A DNA stretch of 64,000 bases from Candidatus Saganbacteria bacterium (GTDB lineage Bacteria; Margulisbacteria; WOR-1; O2-12-FULL-45-9): contig JAFGDE010000008.1 in NCBI GenBank assembly GCA_016932255.1, positions 1 to 64,000 on the forward strand, read 5' to 3'. Below, in pieces: positions 16,355 to 25,493 of the stretch (positions within the stretch are counted from its first letter, which is position 1; each line of letters starts with the position of its first letter). The translations under genes and the position numbers were made by a program. The notes beneath the pieces were generated by a model, which saw only the letters and a program-made list of their open reading frames with translations, made no database searches and was not told the DNA's origin.

Positions 16355-17273
16355 ACTATCTGTTATTATACCTGTTTTCAACGAAGCCGGCAGCTTAGCC
16401 GAGCTCTACAACAGGCTCTTGCCGGTGATCAAGGCTCAGGCTGCCTCTTACGAGATAATTTTTGTTGATGACGGCAGCAGCGACGGTTCGCTGTCAGCGA
16501 TAGAGGAACTGGCCAAACAGGACCACGCAGTTAAAGCCGTGTCTTTTTCCCGTAATTTCGGGCACATGATCGCTCTGTCAGCCGGGCTGGACAAAGCCAG
16601 CGGCCGCGCGGTCATTACCATGGACGCCGACCTCCAGCATCCGCCGGAGCTTATCCCGGAGCTGATGGCCAAATGGAAAGCAGGCGCTCAGGTCGTCAAT
16701 ACCCGCCGGGGCAAGGGCAAAGGCGTTGGCTTCTTTAAAAGAATTACTGCCGGGATATTCTACTGGTTGATCAACCGGATCGCCAAGGTCAACCTGCCGG
16801 CCAATGCGGCTGATTACCGCCTGCTCGATGAAAAAGTCGTGGCCACACTGAAACAGGTGCGCGAGCGCTCCCGCTTCCTGCGCGGTCTGATCCGCTGGGT
16901 CGGCTTCAAGCAGGAGTTCGTTGATTATCAGCCGGATAAGCGCTTTGCCGGCAGGACAAAATACTCTGTTTCGCGCATGATCGCCTTTGCCATAGATGGG
17001 ATAACCTCTTTCTCGACCTTCCCCCTGCGCCTGGCGACCTATATCGGTTCATGTATAGCTTTTCTCGGAGCCTTATACATCATCTATGCATTATACGTCA
17101 GATTTTTTACCGATCAGGCCATCGAAGGCTGGGCCTCGGTCCTGATCGCCGTGCTCTTTATTGGCGGTGTCCAGCTGGTCTTCCTCGGTATCCTGGGCGA
17201 ATATCTTGGCCGGGTCTTTGAAGAGGTCAAGGCCAGGCCGCTCTATATTATCAATAAACAGATCGGGTTCTGA
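16338..17273 (+). CDS. GT2 glycosyltransferase, GtrB/ArnC-like, membrane anchored
   Basis: 311 residues. The GT-A domain shows LSVIIPVFNEAGSL, FVDDGSSDGS and the metal-binding MDADLQHPPE; RSRFLRGLIRWVGFKQ and the GRTKYS segment are typical of polyprenyl-phosphate sugar transferases. Two C-terminal membrane helices (about 230-255 and 265-290) fit the GtrB fold. It most likely loads a sugar from a nucleotide donor onto undecaprenyl phosphate at the cytosolic face for use by the neighbouring GT-C enzymes. I start at ATG 16338; an in-frame TTG six bases upstream is less likely. Confidence 0.85.
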   Translation: MSEKPELSVIIPVFNEAGSLAELYNRLLPVIKAQAASYEIIFVDDGSSDGSLSAIEELAKQDHAVKAVSFSRNFGHMIALSAGLDKASGRAVITMDADLQHPPELIPELMAKWKAGAQVVNTRRGKGKGVGFFKRITAGIFYWLINRIAKVNLPANAADYRLLDEKVVATLKQVRERSRFLRGLIRWVGFKQEFVDYQPDKRFAGRTKYSVSRMIAFAIDGITSFSTFPLRLATYIGSCIAFLGALYIIYALYVRFFTDQAIEGWASVLIAVLFIGGVQLVFLGILGEYLGRVFEEVKARPLYIINKQIGF

Positions 17274-19201
17274 TGAAGTTATTACGCAGCGCGCTTGATT
17301 GGTTCAATGGTCTGGGTTGGGATCGGCTCTTTTTTTGCCTGGTCGTTCTGGCCGCGCTGGTTTACGTTGTTGTTTTTTCCGCTTATTCGATCATCCTGCA
17401 TGAGAACTTCATGACCCAGGCCTTTGACGCGGGTATCGATGACCAGGGGATCTGGCTGCTGAGCCGCTTCCTGCCGCCGTTCGTTACCGTTAGGGGGCTT
17501 AACCTGTTCGGCGATTCGGTCACGCTGACCCATTTTTTCTTCGCGCCGCTGCTCTGGCTCTGGAACAGCTTCAATATGCTGCTGATCGCCCAGACCTTCT
17601 GGCTGGCGATCGGCGCCATCCCGCTGTTCTTTTTCGCGCGCGAACGGTTTAAGAACGGCTTTCTGGCCATGTCGGTCTCGTTCTCTTATCTGTTGTATCC
17701 GGCCCTGCAGAACATGAACCTGGATCAGTTCCATTCCGAGGTCATCGCGGTCCTTTTCCTGATCATGACCATTTATTACCTGCTCAAGGAAAGATACATG
17801 CCTTATTATGTTTTTCTGGTCCTGTCACTGGTCGCCAAGGACGAGGTCGCTTTGACCGGCCTGTTCCTGGGCCTGTTCCTGATCCTTTTTAAGGGCAAGT
17901 TCAAGCATGGCGTTATCACTATTTTGCTTAGTGCCTCCTGGTATCTGCTTTGTTCCCGTGTTTTTATGCCGGTCTTTAATGATGTCGGCATCCTGGCGCC
18001 GCAGCCACTAACTTATTCTCACTGGTTCAGAGGTCTGACCAGCAATCTGTACAATGTTGACTTCTATCTGCACAATCTGTTTTGCGCAGAAAGTATGTTT
18101 TATTATCTAGGACTGCTTCTACCGGTCGCTTTTCTCCCCTTGTTCAGCCCGCCGGTATTATTCCTGCTCATCCCTTCCGTCGGTGTCAATGTTCTAAGCG
18201 GGACCGGGTATCTGCGCTCGGTTTCTTACCACTATAATTATATTCAGACCGCGGTCATCTTCTTTGCCCTGATCGGCGGAGCGGCTTTCTGGCAAAGAGT
18301 TCTATCACGCTGGCGGATGCTTGAGAGACTTGCCCCTACACTGCTCGGCCTGCTCATTTTTAGTTGCGCTATAGTCAGCAATCTCAGTTGGAGCCGCCTG
18401 CCGCTTAACCGGCAGTGGGAATTATTTAACCGTGATCTTTATTATCTATATGCACAAGATAATCTGGCCAAGCATCAGGCTGTCTCCTTGGTGCCGGAAA
18501 ATGCCGGGGTTGCTGCCTCTTATTCACTGGTCCCGCATCTAAGTCATCGCCAGTACGTTTATATGTTCCCCAATCCATTTAAGCAATCTATCTGGGGCCA
18601 GTGGTTCCAGGAAGGCAAGGGCCTTCATCCGGCTTTCGAGCACGTTGATTATATCGTGCTGGAAACAGGCCTGCATTCTTCGGAAGAGAGGCTGGTCATG
18701 AATTACCTGCGCCACTCACTTTTTTATGATCAGGTTTTACACAAGGATCCGGTGCTGGTGATCAAGAAGGTTAAAAAGGTCCGGCCGGCAGACCAGGGTG
18801 CCAAGTTCTTTGTCCAGCGGATCAACGATAAAAGCGGTTTCCGCGCCAGAGGGATCGTCTCAGTGCTTTATTTCCCTGATTCCCGCTATGATCTTAGGTC
18901 GCTTCTTGGCGAGATAGTCACCGCGGAGAAGAGCGTTATGGTCTCCTTTGCCGGTTATCTCGACCTGCCCGAGAGCGGGAAATATGATTTTAAACTTGTT
19001 GGCCGCGGCCAGAAGTCAATGTCGATCGATGGCCGGACCATAAAAGGCCCGCTCTGGCTGAGAAAAGGCGTACACGAATATAAGATCAGCTATATCAATA
19101 CAGGTAATGATTTTATGTTCAAGCTGACCGTTGTTCCCCCTGGCGGGAACGAGCAGATCGTGCCGGACAGCTGGTTGAGGCTGAATCGGGGATCACGATA
19201 G
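17273..19201 (+). CDS. DUF2079 membrane protein with PA14-like C-terminal domain
   Basis: 642 residues. The N-terminal ~380 residues form about nine to ten membrane helices with DUF2079 features: AFDAGIDDQGIWLLSRF with acidic residues in the first outer loop, LDQFHSEVIAV, and LVAKDEVALTGLFLGLFL. A soluble domain follows and, from about residue 525, a PA14-like carbohydrate-binding beta-sandwich (VSFAGYLDLPESGKYDFKL, SIDGRTI, GVHEYKISYIN). DUF2079 proteins are presumed GT-C-type transferases. The start overlaps the GT2 stop by one base, so the two are likely coupled. Confidence 0.7.
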   Translation: MKLLRSALDWFNGLGWDRLFFCLVVLAALVYVVVFSAYSIILHENFMTQAFDAGIDDQGIWLLSRFLPPFVTVRGLNLFGDSVTLTHFFFAPLLWLWNSFNMLLIAQTFWLAIGAIPLFFFARERFKNGFLAMSVSFSYLLYPALQNMNLDQFHSEVIAVLFLIMTIYYLLKERYMPYYVFLVLSLVAKDEVALTGLFLGLFLILFKGKFKHGVITILLSASWYLLCSRVFMPVFNDVGILAPQPLTYSHWFRGLTSNLYNVDFYLHNLFCAESMFYYLGLLLPVAFLPLFSPPVLFLLIPSVGVNVLSGTGYLRSVSYHYNYIQTAVIFFALIGGAAFWQRVLSRWRMLERLAPTLLGLLIFSCAIVSNLSWSRLPLNRQWELFNRDLYYLYAQDNLAKHQAVSLVPENAGVAASYSLVPHLSHRQYVYMFPNPFKQSIWGQWFQEGKGLHPAFEHVDYIVLETGLHSSEERLVMNYLRHSLFYDQVLHKDPVLVIKKVKKVRPADQGAKFFVQRINDKSGFRARGIVSVLYFPDSRYDLRSLLGEIVTAEKSVMVSFAGYLDLPESGKYDFKLVGRGQKSMSIDGRTIKGPLWLRKGVHEYKISYINTGNDFMFKLTVVPPGGNEQIVPDSWLRLNRGSR

Positions 19202-19203
19202 AT

Positions 19204-20700
19204 ATGTTAAATTATCGCTTAACTCAACGGCAAGCATTTAAGCTCTGTCTTTTTATAACGCTGGTCATGGCCCTAGCTTTCTTTCTGATCTACTTTTTTT
19301 GCACGTTGAACAAATATCAGGCGATGAGAATGCCCTGGGCGGAGGACCTGGCGATCTTTAACCAGGCTTTCTGGAAACCGATACATTATGGCACCTTTGA
19401 TATCACTGTCAGGCCTTACAACCATGTGCTGGGCATGCATTTCAGCCCGATAATGCTCCTTTTGCTGCCGTTGTATGCGTTGTGTCCCTGTCCGCCAACC
19501 CTCTTTGCCATTTCCATCTTTGGCCTGTGCACTGCCGGAGCGTTGATCTTCCTTATCGCAGATAAGATCACCAGCTCCCCCTGGCTGGCGCTTGTTTGGG
19601 CCTGGGTCTTCTTTATTTCCAGCCCGCTGGTCAACCTGTCCACGAACGGCTTCCGTTTTGTCTTATTGAGCGTGCCCTTCCTCGCGCTGGCGATATATTT
19701 CTATCTCAACAAGAAGTTCTGGCCAACGATGACCGCTTTACTGCTGGCTGCTATGTGCAAGGAGGAGGTCCCGCTGATCCTAATCGGTTTTTCGATCATG
19801 GCCTGGCTCAACGGCCGGGAGTTGAAATGGCGTTTACTGCCGGGGCTCTTCGGTCTTAGCTACTTCATTATCGTTATCAGCTTGGTGATGCCCTGGTTCA
19901 ACAGGGCTGGGGTCCTGGCCGGTGCCGGTTTTGAAACATATTATTATCTCGGCGCGAACCTGAAAGGGGTTATCTGGACGTTGCTGACCAACCCGTTGAT
20001 CGCTCTGCGGATGGTCCTGCGCCAGCATATATTTTCTTTTCTGGCCCAGCTGCTCTTACCAGTCTTCTGCCTCCCTTTGTTGGCGCCGGCCTGGCTGTTG
20101 GTCCCTTTCAGCCAGTTCCTGGTCATGTTCCTGGCCGGTTATTCATATTATGCCAGCACCGAATACTGGTATTTTTCACCGGTCTATCCTTTTGTCTTTG
20201 CTGCAGCTGCTGCCGGATTATTAAAGATCATGAACTGGTTCGCCAGGAAGTTGGGACCATCCGGAGCCAGGGGGATCTTTGCGTTGTTGGTCTTTACTTT
20301 CTCCTTTTTTTCGCCTGGCTTGAACAACGTTCAACGCTGTTTTCAGCGGCTTGACACATCATCTTCAGAGGCATACATTGCCTTCGCTGCCACAATACCT
20401 GAGCAAGCCTCTGTAACGACCCAAACACCGCTGACCCCGTATCTGTCCGCCAGGCGAGAACTATGCCTGGTGCGCCGGCTGCCGCGGACAGATTATGTTA
20501 TCCTTGAGTTCAGAGCTGATGTCTGGCCTCTTAGTCGGGAGGAATATGATGCATACCTGCGCCAGTTGGCCGATTCCGGCAGATATAGGTTAATTAAAAA
20601 GATAGGTGATAGGCTGGTCTTACGGCGCACTGAAAAGAGATATTACGACCAGCAGTTGATCGATGAGATAGATACATTTTTTAATGTTGAACAACAATAG
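19204..20700 (+). CDS. DUF2079-family membrane protein (second copy)
   Basis: 498 residues, about ten membrane helices. MPWAEDLAIFNQAFWKPIHYG, YNHVLGMHFSPIMLLLLPLY and LLLAAMCKEEVPLILIGFSI parallel the motifs of the upstream DUF2079 protein, but the PA14-like tail is missing; a short soluble C-terminus follows residue ~380. It is probably a paralogous GT-C-type transferase. There is no clear Shine-Dalgarno; the ATG lies two bases after the previous stop. Confidence 0.7.
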   Translation: MLNYRLTQRQAFKLCLFITLVMALAFFLIYFFCTLNKYQAMRMPWAEDLAIFNQAFWKPIHYGTFDITVRPYNHVLGMHFSPIMLLLLPLYALCPCPPTLFAISIFGLCTAGALIFLIADKITSSPWLALVWAWVFFISSPLVNLSTNGFRFVLLSVPFLALAIYFYLNKKFWPTMTALLLAAMCKEEVPLILIGFSIMAWLNGRELKWRLLPGLFGLSYFIIVISLVMPWFNRAGVLAGAGFETYYYLGANLKGVIWTLLTNPLIALRMVLRQHIFSFLAQLLLPVFCLPLLAPAWLLVPFSQFLVMFLAGYSYYASTEYWYFSPVYPFVFAAAAAGLLKIMNWFARKLGPSGARGIFALLVFTFSFFSPGLNNVQRCFQRLDTSSSEAYIAFAATIPEQASVTTQTPLTPYLSARRELCLVRRLPRTDYVILEFRADVWPLSREEYDAYLRQLADSGRYRLIKKIGDRLVLRRTEKRYYDQQLIDEIDTFFNVEQQ

Positions 20701-21901
20701 CAACCACACAGCTATTATCGGTGCCGGCATCACCGGGCTATCCCTGGCCTACTATCTCCTCAAAAAAGGCGAACAGGTAACGCTGTTCGAAAAAGAGCCT
20801 GAGGTCGGCGGATTGATCCGAACCTTGGCGGTCGGTGGCACGCGGCTAGAAAGGTTCTATCATCACTTTTTTGTCCAGGACGAAGCGGCTTTTGCTTTGA
20901 TCGATGAGCTTGGTTTAAAGGACAGGTTAGTCTGGGCCGAGCCTAAAATTGGTTTCTATGCCCAGGGCAGACTTTATCCTTTCAGTACGCCTTTTGACCT
21001 GCTCCGCTTCCGGCCTTTATCCTTACTGCAAAGGATCAAGCTCGGCTTGTTCAGCCTGAAGCAGAAGAAAAGGATAGAGTGGAAGTCACTGGAAAAGATC
21101 ACGGCCAGGGACTGGCTGGTCAAGGAACTTGATGAAAAGACCTATCAGCTTGTCTGGCAGCCGCTCTTGCGCGGCAAGTTCGGCAAGTACGCTGACCAGG
21201 TGCCGGCGACTTTCATCTGGTCGCGCTTAAAGGACCGCTCCAGCAGCCGTGACCGCTTCGGTTTCAAGGAAAGATTGGCCTATTTGTCCTGCAGTTACCA
21301 GATGCTGGTCAATGCATTGGTCGAACGGATAACCCGGATGGGCGGAGAGATAAGGTTAAATACCGACGGCAGTCGGCTCAAGCTGGCTGATTTTGACCGG
21401 ACAGTCGTCACCACGCCGGCTGCCTTTGGTTTTCAAAAAGTCGGCTACCTGGCCAATATCTGCCTGGTGCTGGAGCTTAAGCGGCCCTTCTCTGACCTTT
21501 ATTGGACGAATATTGGTGACGCTTCTTTGCCTTTCTGCGTTATGGTCGAACAGACCAATGGTTTTGACCAGCCGGAGTATCAGGGCCGCAAACTGCTGTA
21601 TGTTTCTGCTTATCTTGATACTGATGATCAGCTCTGGTCAGCGGACGATCAACAGGTGTTGGAGACCTTCAACTCCGGGCTCAAGCGCGTTAAACCCGGC
21701 TTTGACACGGCTGACATTATCAAATATCATGTTTTCCGGGCCGAGTTCGCTCAACCGGTCCCCAGGCTGGATCACGCAAGGAGCCTGCCGCAGTTCAAGG
21801 CAGGCGATAAATTGTTCTACCTGACCAACGCGCAGATCTATCCGCAGGACAGGGGAGTGAACAACTCTATTAAACTGGCATGGCAATTCGCAGAGCTATA
21901 G
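20684..21901 (+). CDS. FAD-dependent amine-oxidase/protoporphyrinogen-oxidase-like protein
   Basis: 405 residues. The N-terminal Rossmann dinucleotide motif is clear (AIIGAGITGLSLAYYLLKKG, then VTLFEKEPEVGGLIRT), followed by the GG-x-x-R substrate region of the flavin amine oxidase superfamily; the C-terminal FAD block is around YLTNAQIYPQDRGVNNSIKLA. Related proteins are common in polysaccharide loci, where they are annotated as UDP-galactopyranose-mutase-like or HemY-like without proven substrates. Its place among glycosyltransferases suggests a sugar or prenyl-lipid modification. The start overlaps the DUF2079 stop by 17 bp. Confidence 0.75.
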   Translation: MLNNNSNHTAIIGAGITGLSLAYYLLKKGEQVTLFEKEPEVGGLIRTLAVGGTRLERFYHHFFVQDEAAFALIDELGLKDRLVWAEPKIGFYAQGRLYPFSTPFDLLRFRPLSLLQRIKLGLFSLKQKKRIEWKSLEKITARDWLVKELDEKTYQLVWQPLLRGKFGKYADQVPATFIWSRLKDRSSSRDRFGFKERLAYLSCSYQMLVNALVERITRMGGEIRLNTDGSRLKLADFDRTVVTTPAAFGFQKVGYLANICLVLELKRPFSDLYWTNIGDASLPFCVMVEQTNGFDQPEYQGRKLLYVSAYLDTDDQLWSADDQQVLETFNSGLKRVKPGFDTADIIKYHVFRAEFAQPVPRLDHARSLPQFKAGDKLFYLTNAQIYPQDRGVNNSIKLAWQFAEL

Positions 21902-23349
21902 TACTGATAATACTGGTCTTGATCCTGTTGTTGCAGGTCGCCCTGCGCTGGCCGTTTTTGTCAGTGCCGCTGGAGCGCGACGAAGGGGCCTATGGCTATG
22001 TGGCGCAGCGGATACTGGCTGGCGAGCTGCCTTACCGGGACGCCTTTGACCATAAACCGCCGGTCATATATTATCTTTACGCTTCCTTTATCTATTTCGG
22101 CGGCAATACCGTTGCAGCGATCCGGGCGCCAGCCCTGGTCTGGTCCTTGCTGACCACGCTGGCGCTTTTCTGGCTGGGCCGCTTGCTCTTTGGCTCGACC
22201 GCCGGTTTAGTTGCGGCTTTTTTCTTTGCTGTTTTTTCCGGCGGAGTGCTGGTCCAGGGCACTTCAGCAAATACCGAGGTCTTTATGGTCCTGCCGCTGG
22301 TATTATCCTTGATCTTTTTCCTGTTCGGCCTAAAGGATGGACAAGACAGAGCAAAGGTTCTTATCGTTGCCGGCCTGTTCGGCGGACTGGCCATGATGAT
22401 CAAGCAGACGGCGGCGGTCAATCTGGCGGTCATGTTCCTGTTCTTCTTCAGCCGGCAGGACGGCAAGATCCATTATAAATGGCGGCCAGCGCTGGCGCTG
22501 CTGGCAGGGGCCTTGATAGTGCCGGCGGTTTTTTCGTTCTATTTCCTCGTCCGCGGCGCCTGGCCGGATTATCTTTGCCAGGTACTGATCGTCAATCGGA
22601 GATACATCAGCTCGCTTGATTTTGGGCCGGTGGCGCGGCTGGCCGGCGGTCTTTACACGACCTATATTTTTGCCAAACTGGAAAATGGCGTGCTCTGGCT
22701 GCTGGCCCTGATCGGCCTGGCCTATATATTACTGGAAGAACGGACCAGAGAGAATGCTGTTCTGGCCGCCTGGACCCTGGCTTCAGTGGTCGGGCTCAGC
22801 GCCAGCGGTCTGTTCTTTGGACATTATTACCTCCAATTGATACCGGCGCTCTGTCTGCTGGCAGCTTACGCGGTCAAAAAAGTCTGGCGGGAGGCTGGTC
22901 TGGCCTATAACCTGGCCCTGGCCGTGTTGCTGCTCTGGCTCTTTTTGCCGACCCTGGCATACCAGGCGCCGTTCTATTTTAGCTATTCCTCTGAACAGAT
23001 AGCTAATGCCCAGTATGGCAAACCCTCTTACAGTATCGCCAAACGGCTGGCGGACAAACTGGCCCCGCGGCTGCGCTCCAGTGACCGGGTACTGGTCTGG
23101 GCGGCGGACCCGGAGGTTTATTTCTATCTGAATAAAAAGGCGCCGACCAGGTATTTCAGCTATCTCAGGTGGCTGGAAAGCAGGGAGCTGCAGCGAGAGA
23201 TCTCGGCCGGACTTATCAGCGATCCGCCGGACTATATCATCTGGACAGATTATAATTTTGCGTACCCGGAATTGCTGCAGCTGCTGCGTGAGCGATACCA
23301 ACTTGATTTTGGCATCGGCAGCTGGCGGGTTTATAAGCGAAAGAGGTAA
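21880..23349 (+). CDS. Glycosyltransferase family 39 (ArnT/PMT-like) membrane protein
   Basis: 489 residues, about eleven membrane helices. The first outer loop has LERDEGAYGYVAQRILAGELPYRDAFDHKPP, the classic DE-x-Y-x-x-A...GE-x-PY-x-D...KPP pattern of GT39 enzymes that transfer sugars from polyprenyl-phosphate carriers to lipids or proteins. A soluble C-terminal part follows residue ~370. It should act at the periplasmic face, probably on substrates made by the neighbouring GT2 enzymes. It overlaps the FAD enzyme gene by 22 bp. Confidence 0.85.
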   Translation: MAIRRAIVLIILVLILLLQVALRWPFLSVPLERDEGAYGYVAQRILAGELPYRDAFDHKPPVIYYLYASFIYFGGNTVAAIRAPALVWSLLTTLALFWLGRLLFGSTAGLVAAFFFAVFSGGVLVQGTSANTEVFMVLPLVLSLIFFLFGLKDGQDRAKVLIVAGLFGGLAMMIKQTAAVNLAVMFLFFFSRQDGKIHYKWRPALALLAGALIVPAVFSFYFLVRGAWPDYLCQVLIVNRRYISSLDFGPVARLAGGLYTTYIFAKLENGVLWLLALIGLAYILLEERTRENAVLAAWTLASVVGLSASGLFFGHYYLQLIPALCLLAAYAVKKVWREAGLAYNLALAVLLLWLFLPTLAYQAPFYFSYSSEQIANAQYGKPSYSIAKRLADKLAPRLRSSDRVLVWAADPEVYFYLNKKAPTRYFSYLRWLESRELQREISAGLISDPPDYIIWTDYNFAYPELLQLLRERYQLDFGIGSWRVYKRKR

Positions 23350-23354
23350 GGCCA

Positions 23355-24095
23355 ATGAGTAAGGTCGTAGTGGTCATGCCGGCCTACAACGCGGAAAAGA
23401 CGCTCGAACGCACTTATAATGATATACCGAAAGACCTGGTCGATCAGGTGATCCTCGGTGACGACTGCTCCAGTGACCGGACGATCGAGATCGCGGGCCG
23501 TCTGGGCATCAGGGTCATCAAGACGGAACATAATCTTGGCTATGGTGGCAACCAGAAAATGCTTTACCGTGAAGCACTGGCTCAAGGGGCTGATGTTGTG
23601 GTCATGGTCCATCCGGACTGGCAGTATGATGCGACCAAGGTGCCTGATATGGTGGGGCCGATATTAGCCGGGGAAAAGGACATCATGATGGGGTCCAGGG
23701 TCTTGGGGCCGGGGTCCAGTGTGTTGGCTGGGGGGATGCCCTTCTATAAATTGATCTCCAACCGTTTCCTGACCTGGGTCGAGAACCTGGTCCTTCGCCT
23801 GCGCCTTTCCGAATACCACACGGGCTTTCGGGCGTACAGCCGCAAGGTGCTTGAGACCATCCCTTTTCATTTGAACTCCAATGATTTTGTCTTTGATACC
23901 GAGGTCTTGGCCGAAGTGGCGGCTAATAATTTTCGCGCCGGGGAGATCGCGGTGCCGTGCCGTTATTTCCCCGAGGCCTCGGAGATAAACTTTTGGCGCA
24001 GCACGGTTTACGGTCTGCAGACGCTGTCTGTCTGTCTCAAATATTTTCTGCATAAGCTGGGCTTAAAACGGTTTGCACAGTTCCAGCCCAAGTGA
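23355..24095 (+). CDS. GT2 glycosyltransferase, dolichyl-phosphate-mannose-synthase-like
   Basis: 246 residues with no membrane helix. VVVVMPAYNAEKTLERTY, LGDDCSSDRTIEIA, NLGYGGNQKMLYREAL and the acidic MVHPDWQYDA site identify a GT-A fold of the DPM1-like branch; EYHTGFRAYSRKVLE is the acceptor-side motif. It probably makes a polyprenyl-phosphate sugar for the GT39 or GT-C enzymes upstream. It is the last gene of the glycosylation cluster, directly before the pilin genes. Confidence 0.85.
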   Translation: MSKVVVVMPAYNAEKTLERTYNDIPKDLVDQVILGDDCSSDRTIEIAGRLGIRVIKTEHNLGYGGNQKMLYREALAQGADVVVMVHPDWQYDATKVPDMVGPILAGEKDIMMGSRVLGPGSSVLAGGMPFYKLISNRFLTWVENLVLRLRLSEYHTGFRAYSRKVLETIPFHLNSNDFVFDTEVLAEVAANNFRAGEIAVPCRYFPEASEINFWRSTVYGLQTLSVCLKYFLHKLGLKRFAQFQPK

Positions 24096-24101
24096 TAAAA
24101 T
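24073..24101 (+). promoter_or_regulatory. Possible promoter of the pseudopilin locus
   Basis: Weak -35 TTGCAC (24073-24078), 17-bp spacer, extended -10 TGA-TAAAAT (24093-24101), then eight bases to ATG 24110. It lies in the 3' end of the preceding gene, and the start codon has no Shine-Dalgarno. Confidence 0.5.
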
Positions 24102-24109
24102 CAGGCCAA

Positions 24110-24616
24110 ATGAGGCGCAAAGGTTTTAGCATCGTAGAGCTGGTCGTTGTCCTTGCCATTGTCGGCATCCTCGGAGTATTCGCATTTATCGCCCTTGACC
24201 CATATAAAGGCATCAAGCTCGATGCGGGCGCGCAGAAGGTGGCCGCAGATCTGCAGTACGCCAGGAACCTGGCCCTGTCAACCGCTAAGTGGGTCGGCGT
24301 CAGTTTTGAGGTCGATCCGGTCAATACCTATGCCGTCTATGAGACGGATGATACCGGCGATACCATCATTGAGAACCCTTCGGCCCTGGGTAAGGACTTT
24401 ATAGTGGATATCGCTGATTTCTACGACGGCATTAAGATCATCGGGGTGAATTGCGGCGGCGGCAGTAAGATCGAGTTCCACCCTCTGGGTATCCCCTATA
24501 CCGACAGGAACGGTTCTGAGATAGCCGGCATATCTGTGATCACTCTTTCCTACCGCGGCGTTACAAGGGAGGTCCATGTTACGCCGAACACCGGCAGAAT
24601 AGAGGTCCAGCAATGA
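24110..24616 (+). CDS. GspH/FimT-like minor pseudopilin
   Basis: 168 residues from ATG 24110. Prepilin peptidase site RRKG/FSIVELVVVLAIVGILG with Glu at mature position 5, a hydrophobic N-terminal helix, then a beta-rich globular domain ending VTPNTGRIEVQQ; QKVAADLQYARNLALSTAKWVGVSF is characteristic of GspH/FimT. It should be part of the pseudopilus tip. A GTG 18 bases upstream in frame would only lengthen the leader. It overlaps the next gene by 4 bp. Confidence 0.88.
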   Translation: MRRKGFSIVELVVVLAIVGILGVFAFIALDPYKGIKLDAGAQKVAADLQYARNLALSTAKWVGVSFEVDPVNTYAVYETDDTGDTIIENPSALGKDFIVDIADFYDGIKIIGVNCGGGSKIEFHPLGIPYTDRNGSEIAGISVITLSYRGVTREVHVTPNTGRIEVQQ

Positions 24617-25008
24617 CCGGCCCGGTCAAACGGGGCTTTACGCTGGTCGAGGTCGTCATTTCAATGGTCGTGATCGCTATCGTCATGTACGCTTCCTTGT
24701 CGATCTTCATCAATTCCGGGGCCCGCGAATCCAATGTTGAGGTCTTTACCGTAGCCCAGACCCTGGCCGAGGATAAAATGGAAGAGACCATGGCCAAGGA
24801 ATTCACTGCCATAAGCGATGAAGCTGCCAGTGCCTTGGGCGGCGATCTGGGCGATTTTTCTTCTTCGGTCAGCGTTGCTTATGTCACGCCTGAAGCGCTT
24901 GATACAGCGGTGACCGGGCCGACAAATTATAAAAGGATCAATGTCCGGATCGAGCATGCCCTGTTAGGCCGGCCCGCCTCACTGGAATGCATAAAGGTAA
25001 GCCTCTGA
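24613..25008 (+). CDS. GspI/PilV-like minor pseudopilin (copy 1)
   Basis: 131 residues. Leader MTGPVKRG, then FTLVEVVISMVVIAIVMYASLSIF with Glu at mature position 5. Small size and the QTLAEDKMEE region after the helix fit GspI/PilV. It is the first gene of an I-J-K cassette that is repeated downstream (26728-28818); the copy-2 homologue shares the IxYASLSIF helix and the TTEVYTxAQxLAE-type segment. Overlaps both neighbours. Confidence 0.85.
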   Translation: MTGPVKRGFTLVEVVISMVVIAIVMYASLSIFINSGARESNVEVFTVAQTLAEDKMEETMAKEFTAISDEAASALGGDLGDFSSSVSVAYVTPEALDTAVTGPTNYKRINVRIEHALLGRPASLECIKVSL

Positions 25009-25493
25009 TGCTGAAAAAGGGCTTTACTCTGGTCGAGGGGCTGATCGCGGTGATATTGATCGCCTTGCTGATCTTTGTCATCGGGTTGTATATCCGTGAA
25101 GGAGTGGCGGCCTGGGGTTTTTTGGGCGGACAAAAACGGTTGATCCTGTCCCAGCGTGCGGCCATGAACCGGCTGACCAAAGAACTGAAGCGGGCCCGCC
25201 AGAACACTAATATCCTGACCCATACGACCAAAGAAGTCAGGTTCCTGGACATTGAGAACAACCTGGTCAGGTTCTACCAAAGCGGGCCGAATCTTATGCG
25301 GGATTCCGAGGTCCTGTTCGGCGAACTGCAGGATCCCTGCGGCCTTAGCCTGACCTACCATGATTCAGACGGCAATGAAACAGCCAATCCCAGTGAAATG
25401 GCCTTTATCCGCTGCCGCATGACCTCGCAGAGCGGTGATAACCGTTTTGTGCTTGAGTCAGCCTCCAGGCTTAGGGTCCGGAGGATCAAATGA
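25008..25493 (+). CDS. GspJ/PilW-like minor pseudopilin (copy 1)
   Basis: 161 residues from ATG 25008, which shares a base with the preceding TGA. Leader MLKKG, then FTLVEGLIAVILIALLIF with Glu at position 5. The RAAMNRLTKELKRARQNTNIL segment (R-x-x-M-x-R-x-x-x-E) is typical of GspJ/PilW. The C-terminus ESASRLRVRRIK matches copy 2 (ESAARIRIKRLK). An upstream in-frame ATG (24987) lies inside the previous gene and would give an atypically long leader. Confidence 0.85.
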   Translation: MLKKGFTLVEGLIAVILIALLIFVIGLYIREGVAAWGFLGGQKRLILSQRAAMNRLTKELKRARQNTNILTHTTKEVRFLDIENNLVRFYQSGPNLMRDSEVLFGELQDPCGLSLTYHDSDGNETANPSEMAFIRCRMTSQSGDNRFVLESASRLRVRRIK

